Shown here in pieces: positions 17,931-27,819 of a stretch of 64,000 nucleotides of DNA. Position 1 is the first letter of the stretch; the number at the start of each line of letters is the position of its first letter. The DNA is from Enterococcus caccae ATCC BAA-1240 (GTDB taxonomy: Bacteria; Bacillota; Bacilli; Lactobacillales; Enterococcaceae). Location: NCBI RefSeq assembly GCF_000407145.1, contig NZ_KE136473.1, positions 371,742-435,741 on the forward strand, written 5' to 3'. A program made the translations under genes and the position numbers. The notes below the pieces were generated by a model. That model was given only the letters and a program-made list of their open reading frames with translations, was not told where the DNA came from and did no database searches.

Positions 17931-19286
17931 ATGGGTAAATATTTTGGAACAGACGGTGTTAGAGGCATTGCCAATAAGGAATTAACACCGGAATTAGCAT
18001 TTAAATTAGGTCGTTTTGGTGGATATGTGTTAAGTCAACATGAAGATTCAACACGTCGTCCAAGAGTTTTAGTTGGACGTGATACACGTATCTCAGGTCA
18101 ATTACTGGAGCAAGCTTTGATTTCTGGTCTTTTATCTGTTGGTATCGAAGTCTTTCAATTAGGCGTTATTTCAACGCCAGGTGTAGCCTATTTAACAAGA
18201 TTACAAAAAGCTTCAGCGGGTGTCATGATCTCAGCTTCACACAATCCAGCAGAGGATAACGGAATTAAATTTTTTGGCTCAGATGGGTTTAAATTAGTGG
18301 ACGATCAAGAACTTGAAATCGAAGCGTTATTAGATGCAGAAGTAGACAACTTGCCTAGACCTTCAGCTGAAGGCTTAGGTACGCTAGATGAATTTCCAGA
18401 AGGATTATTAAAATATTCTCAATTCTTAGTACAAACAATTCCAGGTGATTTATCTGGGTTAACGGTTTGTATCGATGCTGCAAATGGTGCAACAGCAACT
18501 TCTGTAAACCGTTTGTTTGCAGATTTAGAAACAGATTTCTATACGATGGGTACAAGCCCTAATGGATTAAATATCAACGATGGTGTAGGTTCTACACATC
18601 CTGAAAAATTAGCGGAAATGGTTGTTGAAAAGGGTGCAGATGTAGGTTTGGCTTTTGATGGCGATGGTGATCGAATTATTGCAGTTGATGAATTAGGTCA
18701 TATCGTTGACGGAGATAAAATCATGTTTATTTGTGCGAAGTATCTTGCTGAAAAGAATCGTTTGAAAAAAGATACGATCGTAACGACTGTCATGAGTAAT
18801 CTAGGTTTCCGTAAAGCAGTAGAAGCTGCTGGTATGAAAGATGTAATCACTCAAGTTGGTGACCGTTATGTTGTTGAAGAAATGCGTAAGAATGAGTATA
18901 ATTTTGGTGGCGAGCAATCAGGGCATATGATTTTCCTTGATTACAATACAACAGGTGATGGAATGCTCTCAGGTATTCAATTATTGAATGTGATGAAACA
19001 AACGGGTAAAAAACTCTCAGAGCTTGCTTCAGAGGTAACAGTTTATCCACAAAAATTAGTCAATATTAGAGTAACAGATAAACATGGTGCGATGGATGTA
19101 CCAGCAATTAAAGAAATTGTGGAATTGATGGAAGCCGAAATGAATGGTGATGGCCGCATTTTAGTTCGTCCTTCAGGAACTGAGCCACTATTACGAGTGA
19201 TGGCTGAGGCACCAACGCAAGAAAAAGTTGATTATTATGTGGATAAAATCGCTGATGTTGTAAAAGCTGAAATAGGAGTAGGTTAG
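17931..19286 (+). CDS. glmM: Phosphoglucosamine mutase GlmM
   Basis: Interconverts glucosamine 6-phosphate and glucosamine 1-phosphate for UDP-GlcNAc synthesis. It begins [11 protein letters not shown]; the phosphoserine loop is [12 protein letters not shown], the metal loop is FDGDGDR, the sugar loop is GGEQSGHM, and the phosphate site is [12 protein letters not shown]. Length 451 aa. ATG 17931 is chosen over 17928 because GGAG (17920-17923) is 7 nt upstream and family members begin MGKYFGTDG. Its substrate is made by glmS a few kilobases downstream; in other species CdaA, CdaR and GlmM form a complex. Confidence 0.97.
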   Translation: MGKYFGTDGVRGIANKELTPELAFKLGRFGGYVLSQHEDSTRRPRVLVGRDTRISGQLLEQALISGLLSVGIEVFQLGVISTPGVAYLTRLQKASAGVMISASHNPAEDNGIKFFGSDGFKLVDDQELEIEALLDAEVDNLPRPSAEGLGTLDEFPEGLLKYSQFLVQTIPGDLSGLTVCIDAANGATATSVNRLFADLETDFYTMGTSPNGLNINDGVGSTHPEKLAEMVVEKGADVGLAFDGDGDRIIAVDELGHIVDGDKIMFICAKYLAEKNRLKKDTIVTTVMSNLGFRKAVEAAGMKDVITQVGDRYVVEEMRKNEYNFGGEQSGHMIFLDYNTTGDGMLSGIQLLNVMKQTGKKLSELASEVTVYPQKLVNIRVTDKHGAMDVPAIKEIVELMEAEMNGDGRILVRPSGTEPLLRVMAEAPTQEKVDYYVDKIADVVKAEIGVG

Positions 19287-19308
19287 TTAGTGTTTAAGGG
19301 AATAGGAG

Positions 19309-19430
19309 GATGGGACATAAGTGTTTAATTCCCAGAAATAAGAAGGGATTGCTTCTACTCCTACCGTTTATCCGGATTCCACGTGAGTGGGATATGACTC
19401 GAAGAGTTATGTCCCACTCACTATTATTTT
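19309..19430 (+). repeat. Dispersed hairpin element, copy A, acting as glmM terminator
   Basis: Contains GGGACATAA (19312-19320), exactly complementary to TTATGTCCC (19407-19415). The 3' part (about 19383-19421) also folds locally as GTGAGTGGGA...TCCCACTCAC with inner loop ACTCGAAGAGTTAT, followed by a T-rich tract. The middle carries the family core CTTCTACTCCTACCG. The same pattern recurs at 23708, 26046, 34706, 35274, 36937, 44730, 46343, 54228 and 61236. Confidence 0.85.
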
Positions 19431-19486
19431 TCTTTTTTTAATACCGAATAATCATTGCTTTTTTTTTATAATCGTTCGATAATTTG

Positions 19487-19515
19487 TTGACAGAATAAAC
19501 AGAAAAAGGTACTAT
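19487..19515 (+). promoter_or_regulatory. Promoter of the SAM hydrolase-ECF operon
   Basis: TTGACA (19487-19492), 17-nt spacer, TACTAT (19510-19515). The leader of about 85 nt contains GGAAAGAAGCGATGCTTCC, a small hairpin of unknown role. Confidence 0.8.
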
Positions 19516-19607
19516 GTTTGAGAATTGGTAGGAAAGAAGCGATGCTTCCAAACGATCTGTTCATTGAAAAATAAAGATATCAGAATAGTTCAGAGAGGGG
19601 TAATGTG

Positions 19608-20465
19608 ATGGGGAATTATTTAGTTTTACAAACAGATTTTGGACTTGGGGACGGAGCAGTAAGTGCGATGTATGGCGTAGCACATATGGTGAGCGATAAA
19701 ATCATCATTGGTGATCTAACCCATGAAATTCCTCCGTATGATATTTGGGCAGCCTCTTATCGTTTATATCAAACTGTGAAATACTGGCCGAAGGAGACTG
19801 TTTTTGTATCAGTTGTCGATCCAGGTGTGGGGAGTACGAGGCGAAGTATTGTTGCCAAAACAAATTCCGGACATTATATTATTACACCAGATAATGGCTC
19901 GTTAACGCATATTGCCCATTATCAAGGAATTGAAGAGATTCGCTCGATTGATGAAGTTACAAGCCGTTTGCCACATTCAGAAGAGAGCCACACGTTTCAT
20001 GGCAGAGATATTTATGCCTATAATGGTGCACGATTAGCTAGTGGAGAAATCTCTTTTGAAAAGTTAGGTAACGTTGTCGCGGCATCTTCTCTAGAAATAC
20101 TGCCATTAATCGAAGCAAAGCATAACGAGCATATCCTAGAAGGTAGTATCGATGTTCTAGATATTCGTTTTGGTTCTTTGTGGACCAATATTCCGTTGGC
20201 CTTTATGAAGGAAGAAAACATTGTTCATGGTGATCAATTACAGGTGACGATCTATCATCAAGGGAAGAAAGTGTATCAAAATATTATGAAATTTGCAAAA
20301 TCTTTTGCAGATGTTAATATCGGTGAACCATTAGTATACGTTAATTCATTGGTCAATATTGGGGTTGCAGTCAATCAAGATTCGTTTTCTAAATTGTATC
20401 ATATTGGAACGGGTACTGATTGGACGATTCAGCTAAGAAAAGCACCAAAGATAATTTTTGAGTAG
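19608..20465 (+). CDS. SAM hydroxide adenosyltransferase (DUF62 SAM hydrolase)
   Basis: Predicted to split S-adenosylmethionine with water to adenosine and methionine, as shown for characterised DUF62 proteins related to fluorinase/chlorinase. Diagnostic segments: [18 protein letters not shown] at the N-terminus, [35 protein letters not shown] and TFHGRDI. Length 285 aa. ATG 19608 is chosen because AGAGGGG (19594-19600) is 7 nt upstream; the GTG at 19605 is less well spaced. It leads an operon with an ECF transporter, suggesting that the cleavage product, or a compound made from it, is the transported or salvaged substrate. Confidence 0.9.
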   Translation: MGNYLVLQTDFGLGDGAVSAMYGVAHMVSDKIIIGDLTHEIPPYDIWAASYRLYQTVKYWPKETVFVSVVDPGVGSTRRSIVAKTNSGHYIITPDNGSLTHIAHYQGIEEIRSIDEVTSRLPHSEESHTFHGRDIYAYNGARLASGEISFEKLGNVVAASSLEILPLIEAKHNEHILEGSIDVLDIRFGSLWTNIPLAFMKEENIVHGDQLQVTIYHQGKKVYQNIMKFAKSFADVNIGEPLVYVNSLVNIGVAVNQDSFSKLYHIGTGTDWTIQLRKAPKIIFE

Positions 20466-20475
20466 GAGTGGGAAG

Positions 20476-21027
20476 ATGAAAAAAGATTTTTCAGTAAAAA
20501 CAATTGTAGCAATTGGAATTGGCTCAGCAGTATTTGTCATCTTGGGTCGCTTTGTAGTGATTCCAACAGGATTTCCTAATACGAATTTAGAGACAGCTTA
20601 TCCTTTCTTAGCATTGATATCTGTTATATTTGGACCAGTAGCAGGTGGATTGATTGGTTTGATCGGTCATACGTTAAAAGATTTTACAACTTATGGCAGT
20701 GCATGGTGGAGTTGGATCGTTTGTTCGGGTATTATAGGAGTGATCTACGGTTTTGCTGGTAGAAAAATGGATCTTCAACACGGCGAATTCAGTAAAAAAG
20801 ACATTATTCGTTTTAATAGTTATCAAGTAATCGGAAACGCTGTGGTATGGGGATTGATTGCTCCCACTTTGGATGTGCTGATTTATAGTGAACCAGCTAG
20901 TAAAGTATACACGCAAGGTGTGATTGCCGTTATTTTAAATATTATTGCAGTAGGAATCATTGGTACCTTATTGATGGCAGCATACGCAGCAACACGAACA
21001 AAAAAAGGCAGTTTAACAAAAGATTGA
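20476..21027 (+). CDS. ECF transporter substrate-binding subunit, UPF0397 family
   Basis: Integral membrane S-component of 183 aa with about five to six hydrophobic helices, including [20 protein letters not shown], the conserved [36 protein letters not shown], and a C-terminal helix pair. The GLIGHTLKD block is typical of UPF0397 proteins. The ATG at 20476 has AGGAGTGGG just upstream, 10 nt after the SAM hydrolase stop. The transported compound is not established by sequence; the neighbouring SAM hydrolase hints at a purine- or methionine-related molecule. Confidence 0.88.
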   Translation: MKKDFSVKTIVAIGIGSAVFVILGRFVVIPTGFPNTNLETAYPFLALISVIFGPVAGGLIGLIGHTLKDFTTYGSAWWSWIVCSGIIGVIYGFAGRKMDLQHGEFSKKDIIRFNSYQVIGNAVVWGLIAPTLDVLIYSEPASKVYTQGVIAVILNIIAVGIIGTLLMAAYAATRTKKGSLTKD

Positions 21028-21080
21028 TTATATAGTAAAATGAACTTTAGTATTACTTTCATTTCAGAACTAAAAGTTAA

Positions 21081-21136
21081 GGGCGAGAAAAAGCAAGCTT
21101 GGGTTTAAAGCTTAGTAGCCTTTTCTTGTCCTTTTT
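21081..21136 (+). terminator. Terminator-like hairpin inside the ECF operon
   Basis: GGGCGAGAAAAAG pairs imperfectly with CCTTTTCTTGTCC, with inner AAGCTT/AAGCTT, and a T-run follows. It may reduce expression of the ATPase and EcfT relative to the first two genes. Confidence 0.65.
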
Positions 21137-21161
21137 TACATAGAATAAAGGAGCGGCAACG

Positions 21162-22871
21162 ATGAAAAAACCACTTATAACATTTAAGGATTTTACTTTC
21201 CAATACCATAGTCAAGCTGAACCTACATTACATAATATTGATTTAACGATTTATGAAGGCGAAAAAGTCTTGATCGTTGGCCCAAGTGGCAGTGGAAAAT
21301 CAACCTTTGCTCAGTGTGTCAATGGCTTGATTCCATATAGTTATGAAGGAAAAATAACAGGGGAAGTAAACATCGGAGATAAAAAATTAACGGAGACAAG
21401 TCTAGTTGATTTATCTTTTGAGGTTGGGACTGTTTTACAAGATACAGATGGCCAGTTTATTGGATTAACAGTGGGAGAAGACGTCGCATTCGCTTTGGAA
21501 AATGATGAAGTTTCACAAACAAAAATGAAAGAAGAAGTGGATCATTGGACAAAAATTGTTGGGTTAAATGAGTTTTTACATCATCGACCTCAGGATTTAT
21601 CAGGGGGACAAAAACAACGAGTATCAATGGCGGGTGTTTTGATTGATGAAGCCCCGATATTATTATTTGATGAACCATTAGCGAATCTAGATCCAAAAGC
21701 TGGAAAAGAAACGATTGCACTGATTGAAGAGATTCATCAAAAAACAGAAACAACTATTTTGATTATTGAGCATCGTTTAGAAGATGTTTTATATCGATCG
21801 GTCGATCGTATAATTGTGTTTAATGAGGGCCGAGTTGTCGCCGATTTACCTGCTGATGAATTATTAAAAACGAATATCTTAACAAATCAAGGCATACGAG
21901 AACCACTTTATATAACTGCAATGAAATATGCTGGTATTGATTTAGAAACAGTCTTATATTTGTCTAATATTGAAAAAGTTCAAGCGCCAAATCTAAAAGA
22001 ACAAATGGAAAACTGGATGAAAAACCAAGTTCAAATTTCAGAAAAACCCGTTTTACCGCCGTTATTGACTCTGGAAAATGTGACGTATCAATATAATCGA
22101 AATGATCGATATGTTTTAAACGATGTTTCGGTTGTATTTAATCGTGGAGAAATGCTCAGTATTGTTGGGAAAAATGGAGCTGGGAAATCCACGTTGAGTA
22201 AAGCTATTTGTGGCTTTGTTACGCCACAATCTGGAAAAATGAGCTGGTTAGGAGAGGACCTTACTCAATTTTCAATCAAGGAACGTGCCGATAAAATTGG
22301 TTTTGTCATGCAAAATCCGAATCAAATGATTTCAAAGAAAATGATTTTTGAAGAAGTTGCTTTAGGCTTGACTTTAAAGGGGATACCGACAGAAGAAATT
22401 AAAGAGCGTGTTGAGAAGGTGCTGAAAATATGTGGATTATATTCATTTCGTCATTGGCCGATTTCTGCACTTAGCTTTGGACAGAAGAAGCGCGTTACAA
22501 TTGCTGCAATCTTAGTTTTAGAACCTGAAATGATCGTATTAGATGAACCGACTGCTGGACAAGATTTTAAGCATTATACTGAAATGATGACATTTTTAGA
22601 AGCGTTGAATAAGTTAGGTGTAACGATTGCGATGATTACGCATGATATGCATCTGATGTTAGAATATACGGATCGAGCATTGGTGCTGTATAACGGTGAA
22701 ATCATCGCTGATACGACGCCAGTCAATCTTTTAACGGATACTGGTTTAGTGGAGCAAGCATCGTTGAAAGAAACAAGCCTATTTACCTTTGCGCAGCATT
22801 TGGGGTTAGAAGATCCATTTTTATTTACTGAAAACTTTATGACCTATGATCAGGAGGTGCGTTTGAAATGA
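21162..22871 (+). CDS. ECF transporter ATPase, two fused ABC domains
   Basis: Energising subunit of 569 aa carrying two complete ABC ATPase domains. Domain 1 (to about residue 235) has Walker A GPSGSGKST, signature LSGGQKQR and Walker B ILLFDEPLA. Domain 2 (from about 300) has GKNGAGKST, the degenerate signature LSFGQKKR and MIVLDEPTA. Both have a switch His. Fused EcfA1-EcfA2 forms of this size occur with group I ECF modules. Its stop overlaps the next gene by 4 nt. A ribosome site (AAAGGAG) precedes the ATG. Confidence 0.93.
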   Translation: MKKPLITFKDFTFQYHSQAEPTLHNIDLTIYEGEKVLIVGPSGSGKSTFAQCVNGLIPYSYEGKITGEVNIGDKKLTETSLVDLSFEVGTVLQDTDGQFIGLTVGEDVAFALENDEVSQTKMKEEVDHWTKIVGLNEFLHHRPQDLSGGQKQRVSMAGVLIDEAPILLFDEPLANLDPKAGKETIALIEEIHQKTETTILIIEHRLEDVLYRSVDRIIVFNEGRVVADLPADELLKTNILTNQGIREPLYITAMKYAGIDLETVLYLSNIEKVQAPNLKEQMENWMKNQVQISEKPVLPPLLTLENVTYQYNRNDRYVLNDVSVVFNRGEMLSIVGKNGAGKSTLSKAICGFVTPQSGKMSWLGEDLTQFSIKERADKIGFVMQNPNQMISKKMIFEEVALGLTLKGIPTEEIKERVEKVLKICGLYSFRHWPISALSFGQKKRVTIAAILVLEPEMIVLDEPTAGQDFKHYTEMMTFLEALNKLGVTIAMITHDMHLMLEYTDRALVLYNGEIIADTTPVNLLTDTGLVEQASLKETSLFTFAQHLGLEDPFLFTENFMTYDQEVRLK

Positions 22872-23704
22872 ATGAACATCAAATGTTAGGTTATATTCCT
22901 GATAATACCATGATTCATAAATTAAATGGAACGGCTAAACTGATTTTTTTGATTCTCTTATCGATTGCTTGTATGACAACCTATGATACTCGTTTTTTGA
23001 TTGGTATGACAGCATTTTCATTGGTTTTATTTAAGTTATCTAATATCAAATGGCATCAGATTTCATTTGTTGTAAAATTTATTTTTGTTTTTTCATTATT
23101 GAATATTATTGCAGTTTATTTATTCGCTCCAGAATATGGAGTAGAATTATACCAGTCTAGAACGGTTATTTTGGAAGGTTTTGGGCGTTTTACAGTAACG
23201 CAGGAACAATTATTTTATGAGTTCAATCTAGTTTTAAAATATTTTTGCACGATTCCTTTGGTTTTGATTTTTCTGCTGACAACAAACCCAAGTGAATTTG
23301 CTTCTAGTTTAAATCGAATCGGTATTAGTTATAAGATTAGTTATGCAGTTGCGCTAGCTATTCGTTATATTCCAGATATTCAAGAAGATTTTGTCAATAT
23401 TTCACTTGCACAGCAGGCTCGTGGTTTTGAAATGTCCAAAAAAGGCAAACTAACGCAACGGTTGAAAGGAACAGCCCAAATTGTTTTTCCTTTGATTCTT
23501 TCAAGTTTAGATCGAATTGAGACCATTAGTATAGCAATGGAGCTACGACGTTTTGGCGAAAAGAAGAAAAGAACTTGGTATGCTCAACAACCGTTCCGTA
23601 TTTCTGATTTTTTGGTTATAGGATTAGCGGTTTTGTTGACGGGAATCAGTTTTGTCTTATTCAACGTGAATGGTGGGAGATTCTATAACCCATTTAATGA
23701 ATAA
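22868..23704 (+). CDS. ECF transporter transmembrane subunit EcfT
   Basis: Transmembrane coupling protein of 278 aa. It has hydrophobic helices near the N-terminus (LIFLILLSIACMTTYDTR), the middle and the C-terminus. The cytoplasmic coupling motifs are visible as SLAQQARGF and SIAMELRRFG, the two A-R-G/E-L-R-R signatures that contact the ATPases. It overlaps the ATPase gene by 4 nt and ends the operon. With the S-component and fused ATPase it forms a complete dedicated transporter. Confidence 0.92.
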   Translation: MNEHQMLGYIPDNTMIHKLNGTAKLIFLILLSIACMTTYDTRFLIGMTAFSLVLFKLSNIKWHQISFVVKFIFVFSLLNIIAVYLFAPEYGVELYQSRTVILEGFGRFTVTQEQLFYEFNLVLKYFCTIPLVLIFLLTTNPSEFASSLNRIGISYKISYAVALAIRYIPDIQEDFVNISLAQQARGFEMSKKGKLTQRLKGTAQIVFPLILSSLDRIETISIAMELRRFGEKKKRTWYAQQPFRISDFLVIGLAVLLTGISFVLFNVNGGRFYNPFNE

Positions 23705-23707
23705 TTT

Positions 23708-23830
23708 CTAGAAGCTGGGATTAAAGTAGTTAGCTTATTTTCGAAGGAGCTGCCTTGATCCCAGCATTTATTTGATTTTAAAGAGCGTAACAAAATGAAA
23801 GATTCGTTTTGTTACGCTCTCTTTTGTTTT
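23708..23830 (+). terminator. Dispersed element (partial copy J) plus strong terminator
   Basis: GCTGGGAT (23714-23721) pairs with ATCCCAGC (23758-23765) around the family core TAGCTTATTTTCGAAGGAGC. It is followed by AGAGCGTAACAAAA...TTTTGTTACGCTCT (23782-23820) and a T-run, a member of the AACAAAAC hairpin family also seen at 29222 and 46411. Confidence 0.8.
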
Positions 23831-23865
23831 TTAGACTAGACCAATTTTGAATTTTTATAAAAGTG

Positions 23866-23895
23866 TTGACAATTTTGTTTGGTATATTGTATTAT
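23866..23895 (+). promoter_or_regulatory. Promoter of glmS
   Basis: TTGACA (23866-23871), 18-nt spacer, TATTAT (23890-23895). Expected start near 23902 leaves about 50 nt before the ribozyme cleavage site. Confidence 0.8.
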
Positions 23896-23944
23896 TAATG
23901 CAGTTTCTATTAGATATAATGAAAAGGAGGGTAGTTATACCAAT

Positions 23945-24095
23945 GATGGATAGCGCCAGGCCTGAGTATACAGGTGACGAGGAAAGAGCTTATCGAAAGA
24001 TTCGGCGGATGGCTCTAGGGACTGCACTCTACAAGTTGAAGAAAAAAATAATTGCAAAATTATAACAAAAATTCAACTATGCAGAATAGAAACCT
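23945..24095 (+). ncRNA. glmS ribozyme
   Basis: Self-cleaving riboswitch activated by glucosamine 6-phosphate. Conserved catalytic-core pieces occur in order: AGCGCCAGGCC (23952 on), GTGACGAGG, TTATCGAAAGATTCGGCGG and ATGGCTC. A distal helix pairs AGTTGAA with TTCAACT. Cleavage is predicted between A23952 and G23953. A small ORF across this region is explained by the RNA. It lies between a good promoter and glmS, so cleavage would lower GlmS when its product is abundant. Confidence 0.9.
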
Positions 24096-24229
24096 ATGAT
24101 GGAGATTCGGAAAAATAGAATGTATTAGAAATAAAAATTATGAAGTCTGTTCAGATAAAATGATTGAACAGAGATAAACTTTTTTCGAGTCATGACCTAA
24201 GACAATTGAGAAAGTAGGAAATGAATAGT

Positions 24230-26041
24230 ATGTGTGGAATCGTAGGAATTATTGGGAAAGAGAATGCAACAGATATTCTAATCCAAGGATTAGAGAAATT
24301 AGAATATAGAGGATATGATTCTGCTGGTATTTTTGTAACAGGGAAAGACAAGCAAGATCATCTAGTGAAATCATTAGGAAGAATTGCTGATTTACAAACT
24401 AAAATCGGCCCAGAAGTCCAAGGAACAGTGGGGATCGGTCATACACGTTGGGCAACTCATGGCAAACCAAGTGAAAGAAATGCCCATCCTCATACATCAA
24501 GTAATCATCAATTTATTTTAGTACACAATGGTGTGATCGAAAATTTTGAAGAAATAAAACAGGAATTTCTTCAAAATAAGCAATTAGAAGGTGAAACAGA
24601 TACTGAGATTGCAGTTCATCTTATTGAACATTTTGCGCAAAATGGGCTGACAACAAAAGAAGCTATGAAAAAAGCACTGACTGTGATCGAAGGCTCCTAT
24701 GCATTTGCGTTGATCGACAAAAATAATCCAGACACTATTTTTGTTGCTAAAAATAAAAGTCCTTTATTAATCGGCTTAGGAGATCAATTTAATGTAATTT
24801 GTAGTGATGCGATGGCGATGTTAGCTGAAACCAATCATTTTGTTGAAATTGCAGATGGGGAAATGGTGACTGTCCAAGCAGATAAGATAGAGATCGAAGA
24901 CACAAAAGGAAACTTGGTGTATCGTGAATCTTATGAAGCGCAACTTGATTTAAGCGACATCGAAAAAGGTACCTATCCTTATTATATGCTTAAAGAAATT
25001 GATGAGCAGCCAACAGTGATGCGACGGATTATTCAAGAGTATACAGATGCAATTGGGGATACTATGATTGATGAAAAAATCGTCAAAAAAATAATTGCTA
25101 GTGATCGTATTTATGTAGTTGCTTGTGGGACTAGTTATAATGCTGGTTGGGTTGGCAAAGCACTTCTTGAGAAAATGACTAACATACCCGTTGAAGTTCA
25201 TCTTTCAAGTGAATTTGGCTATAATATGCCGCTATTATCAGAAAAACCATTTTTCATCTTCTTGAGTCAAAGTGGAGAGACTGCAGATAGTCGTCAAGTA
25301 TTGGTGCAGCTGAATGAATTAGGATTGCCTTCATTAACATTGACGAATGTAGCAGGTTCAACATTATCTAGAGAAGCAGATTACACGTTGCTCCTCCATG
25401 CAGGACCAGAAATTGCTGTTGCATCAACCAAAGCTTACACGGCTCAAATTGCTGTTTTAGCTGTTCTTGCTAAAGCTGTTGGAGATTCTAAAAAGAATCA
25501 GTCATCACTAAAATTTGATCTTGCGCATGAGCTAAGTGTTATTGCAGCAGTGATGGAAACAATCATCGATGAAAAGATGTCGATCAGTCAGTTGGTAGAG
25601 GAGTATTTATCAACAACCAGAAATGCGTTTTATATCGGTCGGGGTGTGGATTATTTTGTATCAATGGAGGCTTCATTAAAACTGAAAGAAATTTCCTATA
25701 TCCAAGCTGAAGGGTTCGCGGCTGGCGAGTTAAAACATGGAACGATTGCACTGATCGAAGAGGGAACCCCGGTTCTTGGTGTGATTACGGACAGAAAAAC
25801 TGCTGCTCATACTCGCGGAAATCTAAAAGAAGTCGAAAGTCGAGGTGCACATAATTTTGTGATTTCTTTAGGTTCACTGTCTAAAGAAACCGATCAGTTG
25901 ATTATACCAGACGTGCATCCTCTATTGACGCCACTAGTTAGTATTATCCCGACACAATTGATTGCTTACTTTGCAACGTTACAAAGAGGTTATGATGTGG
26001 ATAAACCTCGTAATCTAGCTAAAAGTGTTACGGTTGAGTAA
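24230..26041 (+). CDS. glmS: Glutamine--fructose-6-phosphate aminotransferase
   Basis: Makes glucosamine 6-phosphate from fructose 6-phosphate and glutamine, the first step to UDP-GlcNAc. The start at 24230 gives MCGIVGI, placing the catalytic cysteine at residue 2 as required; AGGA lies 10 nt upstream, and the ATG at 24221 would block the N-terminal cysteine. The Ntn glutaminase domain ([22 protein letters not shown]) is followed by two SIS isomerase domains ([30 protein letters not shown], then KSVTVE at the end). Length 603 aa. It is controlled by the upstream ribozyme and followed by a dispersed hairpin element. Confidence 0.98.
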   Translation: MCGIVGIIGKENATDILIQGLEKLEYRGYDSAGIFVTGKDKQDHLVKSLGRIADLQTKIGPEVQGTVGIGHTRWATHGKPSERNAHPHTSSNHQFILVHNGVIENFEEIKQEFLQNKQLEGETDTEIAVHLIEHFAQNGLTTKEAMKKALTVIEGSYAFALIDKNNPDTIFVAKNKSPLLIGLGDQFNVICSDAMAMLAETNHFVEIADGEMVTVQADKIEIEDTKGNLVYRESYEAQLDLSDIEKGTYPYYMLKEIDEQPTVMRRIIQEYTDAIGDTMIDEKIVKKIIASDRIYVVACGTSYNAGWVGKALLEKMTNIPVEVHLSSEFGYNMPLLSEKPFFIFLSQSGETADSRQVLVQLNELGLPSLTLTNVAGSTLSREADYTLLLHAGPEIAVASTKAYTAQIAVLAVLAKAVGDSKKNQSSLKFDLAHELSVIAAVMETIIDEKMSISQLVEEYLSTTRNAFYIGRGVDYFVSMEASLKLKEISYIQAEGFAAGELKHGTIALIEEGTPVLGVITDRKTAAHTRGNLKEVESRGAHNFVISLGSLSKETDQLIIPDVHPLLTPLVSIIPTQLIAYFATLQRGYDVDKPRNLAKSVTVE

Positions 26042-26045
26042 AATC

Positions 26046-26328
26046 AAAAAGAGACTGAGATAATCGTGCTCAGTTCTGAAAAATTGTTGTGGTCGAAATG
26101 GAATGTAATTTACTTTTTGGCCATTGTTTATCCATATTTTAAGAGGAAGTTGGAACGAAAGTATTTAACTCCGAAAACCGAGTAGGTACTATTCAACATC
26201 AAGTTGTACCTCATTGTGAATTCCAACTTATTTACGAAGGATTTGTTTTTGCTTCCACCGTTTATTCGAATACCTTAAGGCTGAGATGTAACTCGAAGAG
26301 TTCTATCTCAGCCTCATTTTTATTTTAT
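26046..26328 (+). repeat. Dispersed hairpin element, copy B
   Basis: CTGAGATA (26055-26062) is complementary to TATCTCAG (26304-26311). The 3' hairpin GGCTGAGAT...ATCTCAGCC keeps the family loop AACTCGAAGAGTT, and the core TTTACGAAGGATTTG...TTCCACCGTTTATTC is present. A T-run follows, so it can terminate glmS; it also abuts the end of the histidine kinase gene on the other strand. Confidence 0.8.
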
Positions 26329-27819
26329 AGGTATCTTAACGTAAAAGACGGTCCCAGTTTGTTTATTACTAGTCACATCTAAAATAAAGTGATGCCGCTC
26401 TGCAATTTCTTTGGCAATAGCTAAACCCAGGCCAGTTCCGTCTACTGGTTTTTTTGACTGTACTTGATGGAAGCGTTGGAAAATCTCTTTTTGTTCTTTG
26501 GACGGAATATACGAACCAGGATTATGAACGCTAATGATTAGGTTACCTGATTTTATGATTGACTGGACAGCAATTGTTGCTTTTTGAGGTGCAAATTTGA
26601 TAGCATTTTCCAGCAAGATAACAAAAAGCTGCCGAATTCTACCGTAATCGCCATTGACAACGATTGGTGTCACTACTGAATTCTCTAATCGTAATTGTTG
26701 TCCTTTTTCTGATGATTTCAAGCGCAAACTTCTTAGGCTATCTGATAAAATATCAATGATTGCTACAGGTTCCATCGTAATTGTAAATTCGGGATTTTCT
26801 AGTCTAGATAGTTCCAGTAAATCATTGATCAATCGTTCTAAAACAATGGATTCCATTAAGAGTTGTTGATGGTATTGTTTGATTTTGTCTGGCTGATTAA
26901 TCAAACCGTCATTTAAGGATTCAAGTGAACCACGGATCACGGTGACAGGTGTTCTTAATTCGTGAGAAATGGTGGATAAGAAGTTCTTCTGTGCTTGCTC
27001 ACGATTTTCACGCTGAAATTTTGCATCAGCAAGTCGATCTTTTAGGATAATTAATTGTTCGCCCAGTTGTCCCATTTCATCTTGAGGATCGATATCTAAT
27101 GATTTATCATAATTTTCAACGACAAGTTCTTCAGTGAAATGACTCATTTGATTGATTGGCGCGATGAATTTTTTTGATAGCAAAATGGATAATAAAAGCC
27201 CAATGATCCAAGCCAGTAAAATACTAATGAACAGCAATAAATATCCTTGTTTTTCTTCTTTGTGAACTCTAGAAATCGCTGAGTGGAGTAAAACAACAGC
27301 AAGGACATTTCCATCACTATTTTTTATCGGTGCCCCTACCGTAACAGTGGGTTCTCCAATAAAATTGCTGAAGGCATCACTAGTGGCAGTTTTACCAGTA
27401 TAGACTTTTTTTATAACATCTCGAGCATTGTCAGGTAAATCATTGTATTCTTTACGATGCATACCGTGACCAACTGTGATTGTATCTGCATTTTCATCAA
27501 CGATCCAAATATCATCCATAGCCAACTGATCCATAAATTTTAAGAATGAAGAATAGCCCATGCTCATCTTCATTGAGGAGTTAGATCCCATCATGCCATG
27601 CATGGAAGCGTTACGGTCAGTTGTAGCTTCTTCTTGTTCAGTGAAATAATCATTTAGAGTATCGGCGATTATGGTTGCACGTCGAGTCATTTCTTCCGTA
27701 TGGATAGTGACAGTTTGTTTAGAAAATAAAGTACTGAATGCTACACCGATTACTAATGAAAAAAGTAGTAGTGTAAGTGAAAAGTAAAGGATTAGTTTTC
27801 TAGTTAGTTTATTTTTCAT
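26320..27819 (-). CDS. Sensor histidine kinase with Met/His-rich outer domain
   Basis: Two-component sensor of 499 aa. The start at 27819 is chosen because GAGGG within the end of the response-regulator gene is 5 nt upstream; the longer frame has no ribosome site. Helix 1 (about 7-30), an extracytoplasmic domain (about 31-190), helix 2 (192-214), HAMP, then HisKA with His286 in STISHELRTP, and HATPase_c with N box LENAIKFAP and G box GTGLGLAIAKEI. Residues 72-88 are packed with Met and His (MHGMMGSNSSMKMSMG), plus GHGMHRKE near 118, which suggests metal sensing. It overlaps the response regulator gene by 11 bp. Confidence 0.93.
   Translation of the reverse strand: MKNKLTRKLILYFSLTLLLFSLVIGVAFSTLFSKQTVTIHTEEMTRRATIIADTLNDYFTEQEEATTDRNASMHGMMGSNSSMKMSMGYSSFLKFMDQLAMDDIWIVDENADTITVGHGMHRKEYNDLPDNARDVIKKVYTGKTATSDAFSNFIGEPTVTVGAPIKNSDGNVLAVVLLHSAISRVHKEEKQGYLLLFISILLAWIIGLLLSILLSKKFIAPINQMSHFTEELVVENYDKSLDIDPQDEMGQLGEQLIILKDRLADAKFQRENREQAQKNFLSTISHELRTPVTVIRGSLESLNDGLINQPDKIKQYHQQLLMESIVLERLINDLLELSRLENPEFTITMEPVAIIDILSDSLRSLRLKSSEKGQQLRLENSVVTPIVVNGDYGRIRQLFVILLENAIKFAPQKATIAVQSIIKSGNLIISVHNPGSYIPSKEQKEIFQRFHQVQSKKPVDGTGLGLAIAKEIAERHHFILDVTSNKQTGTVFYVKIPIK

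Noticed and set aside
19522..19600. Riboswitch in the SAM hydrolase leader
   Set aside because: Only a small hairpin is visible; no match to SAM, preQ1 or T-box signatures that I know.
23847..24065. 72-codon ORF before glmS with an AAAGGAGG-like tract
   Set aside because: The region contains the conserved core of the glmS ribozyme in order; the frame is a by-product of that RNA.
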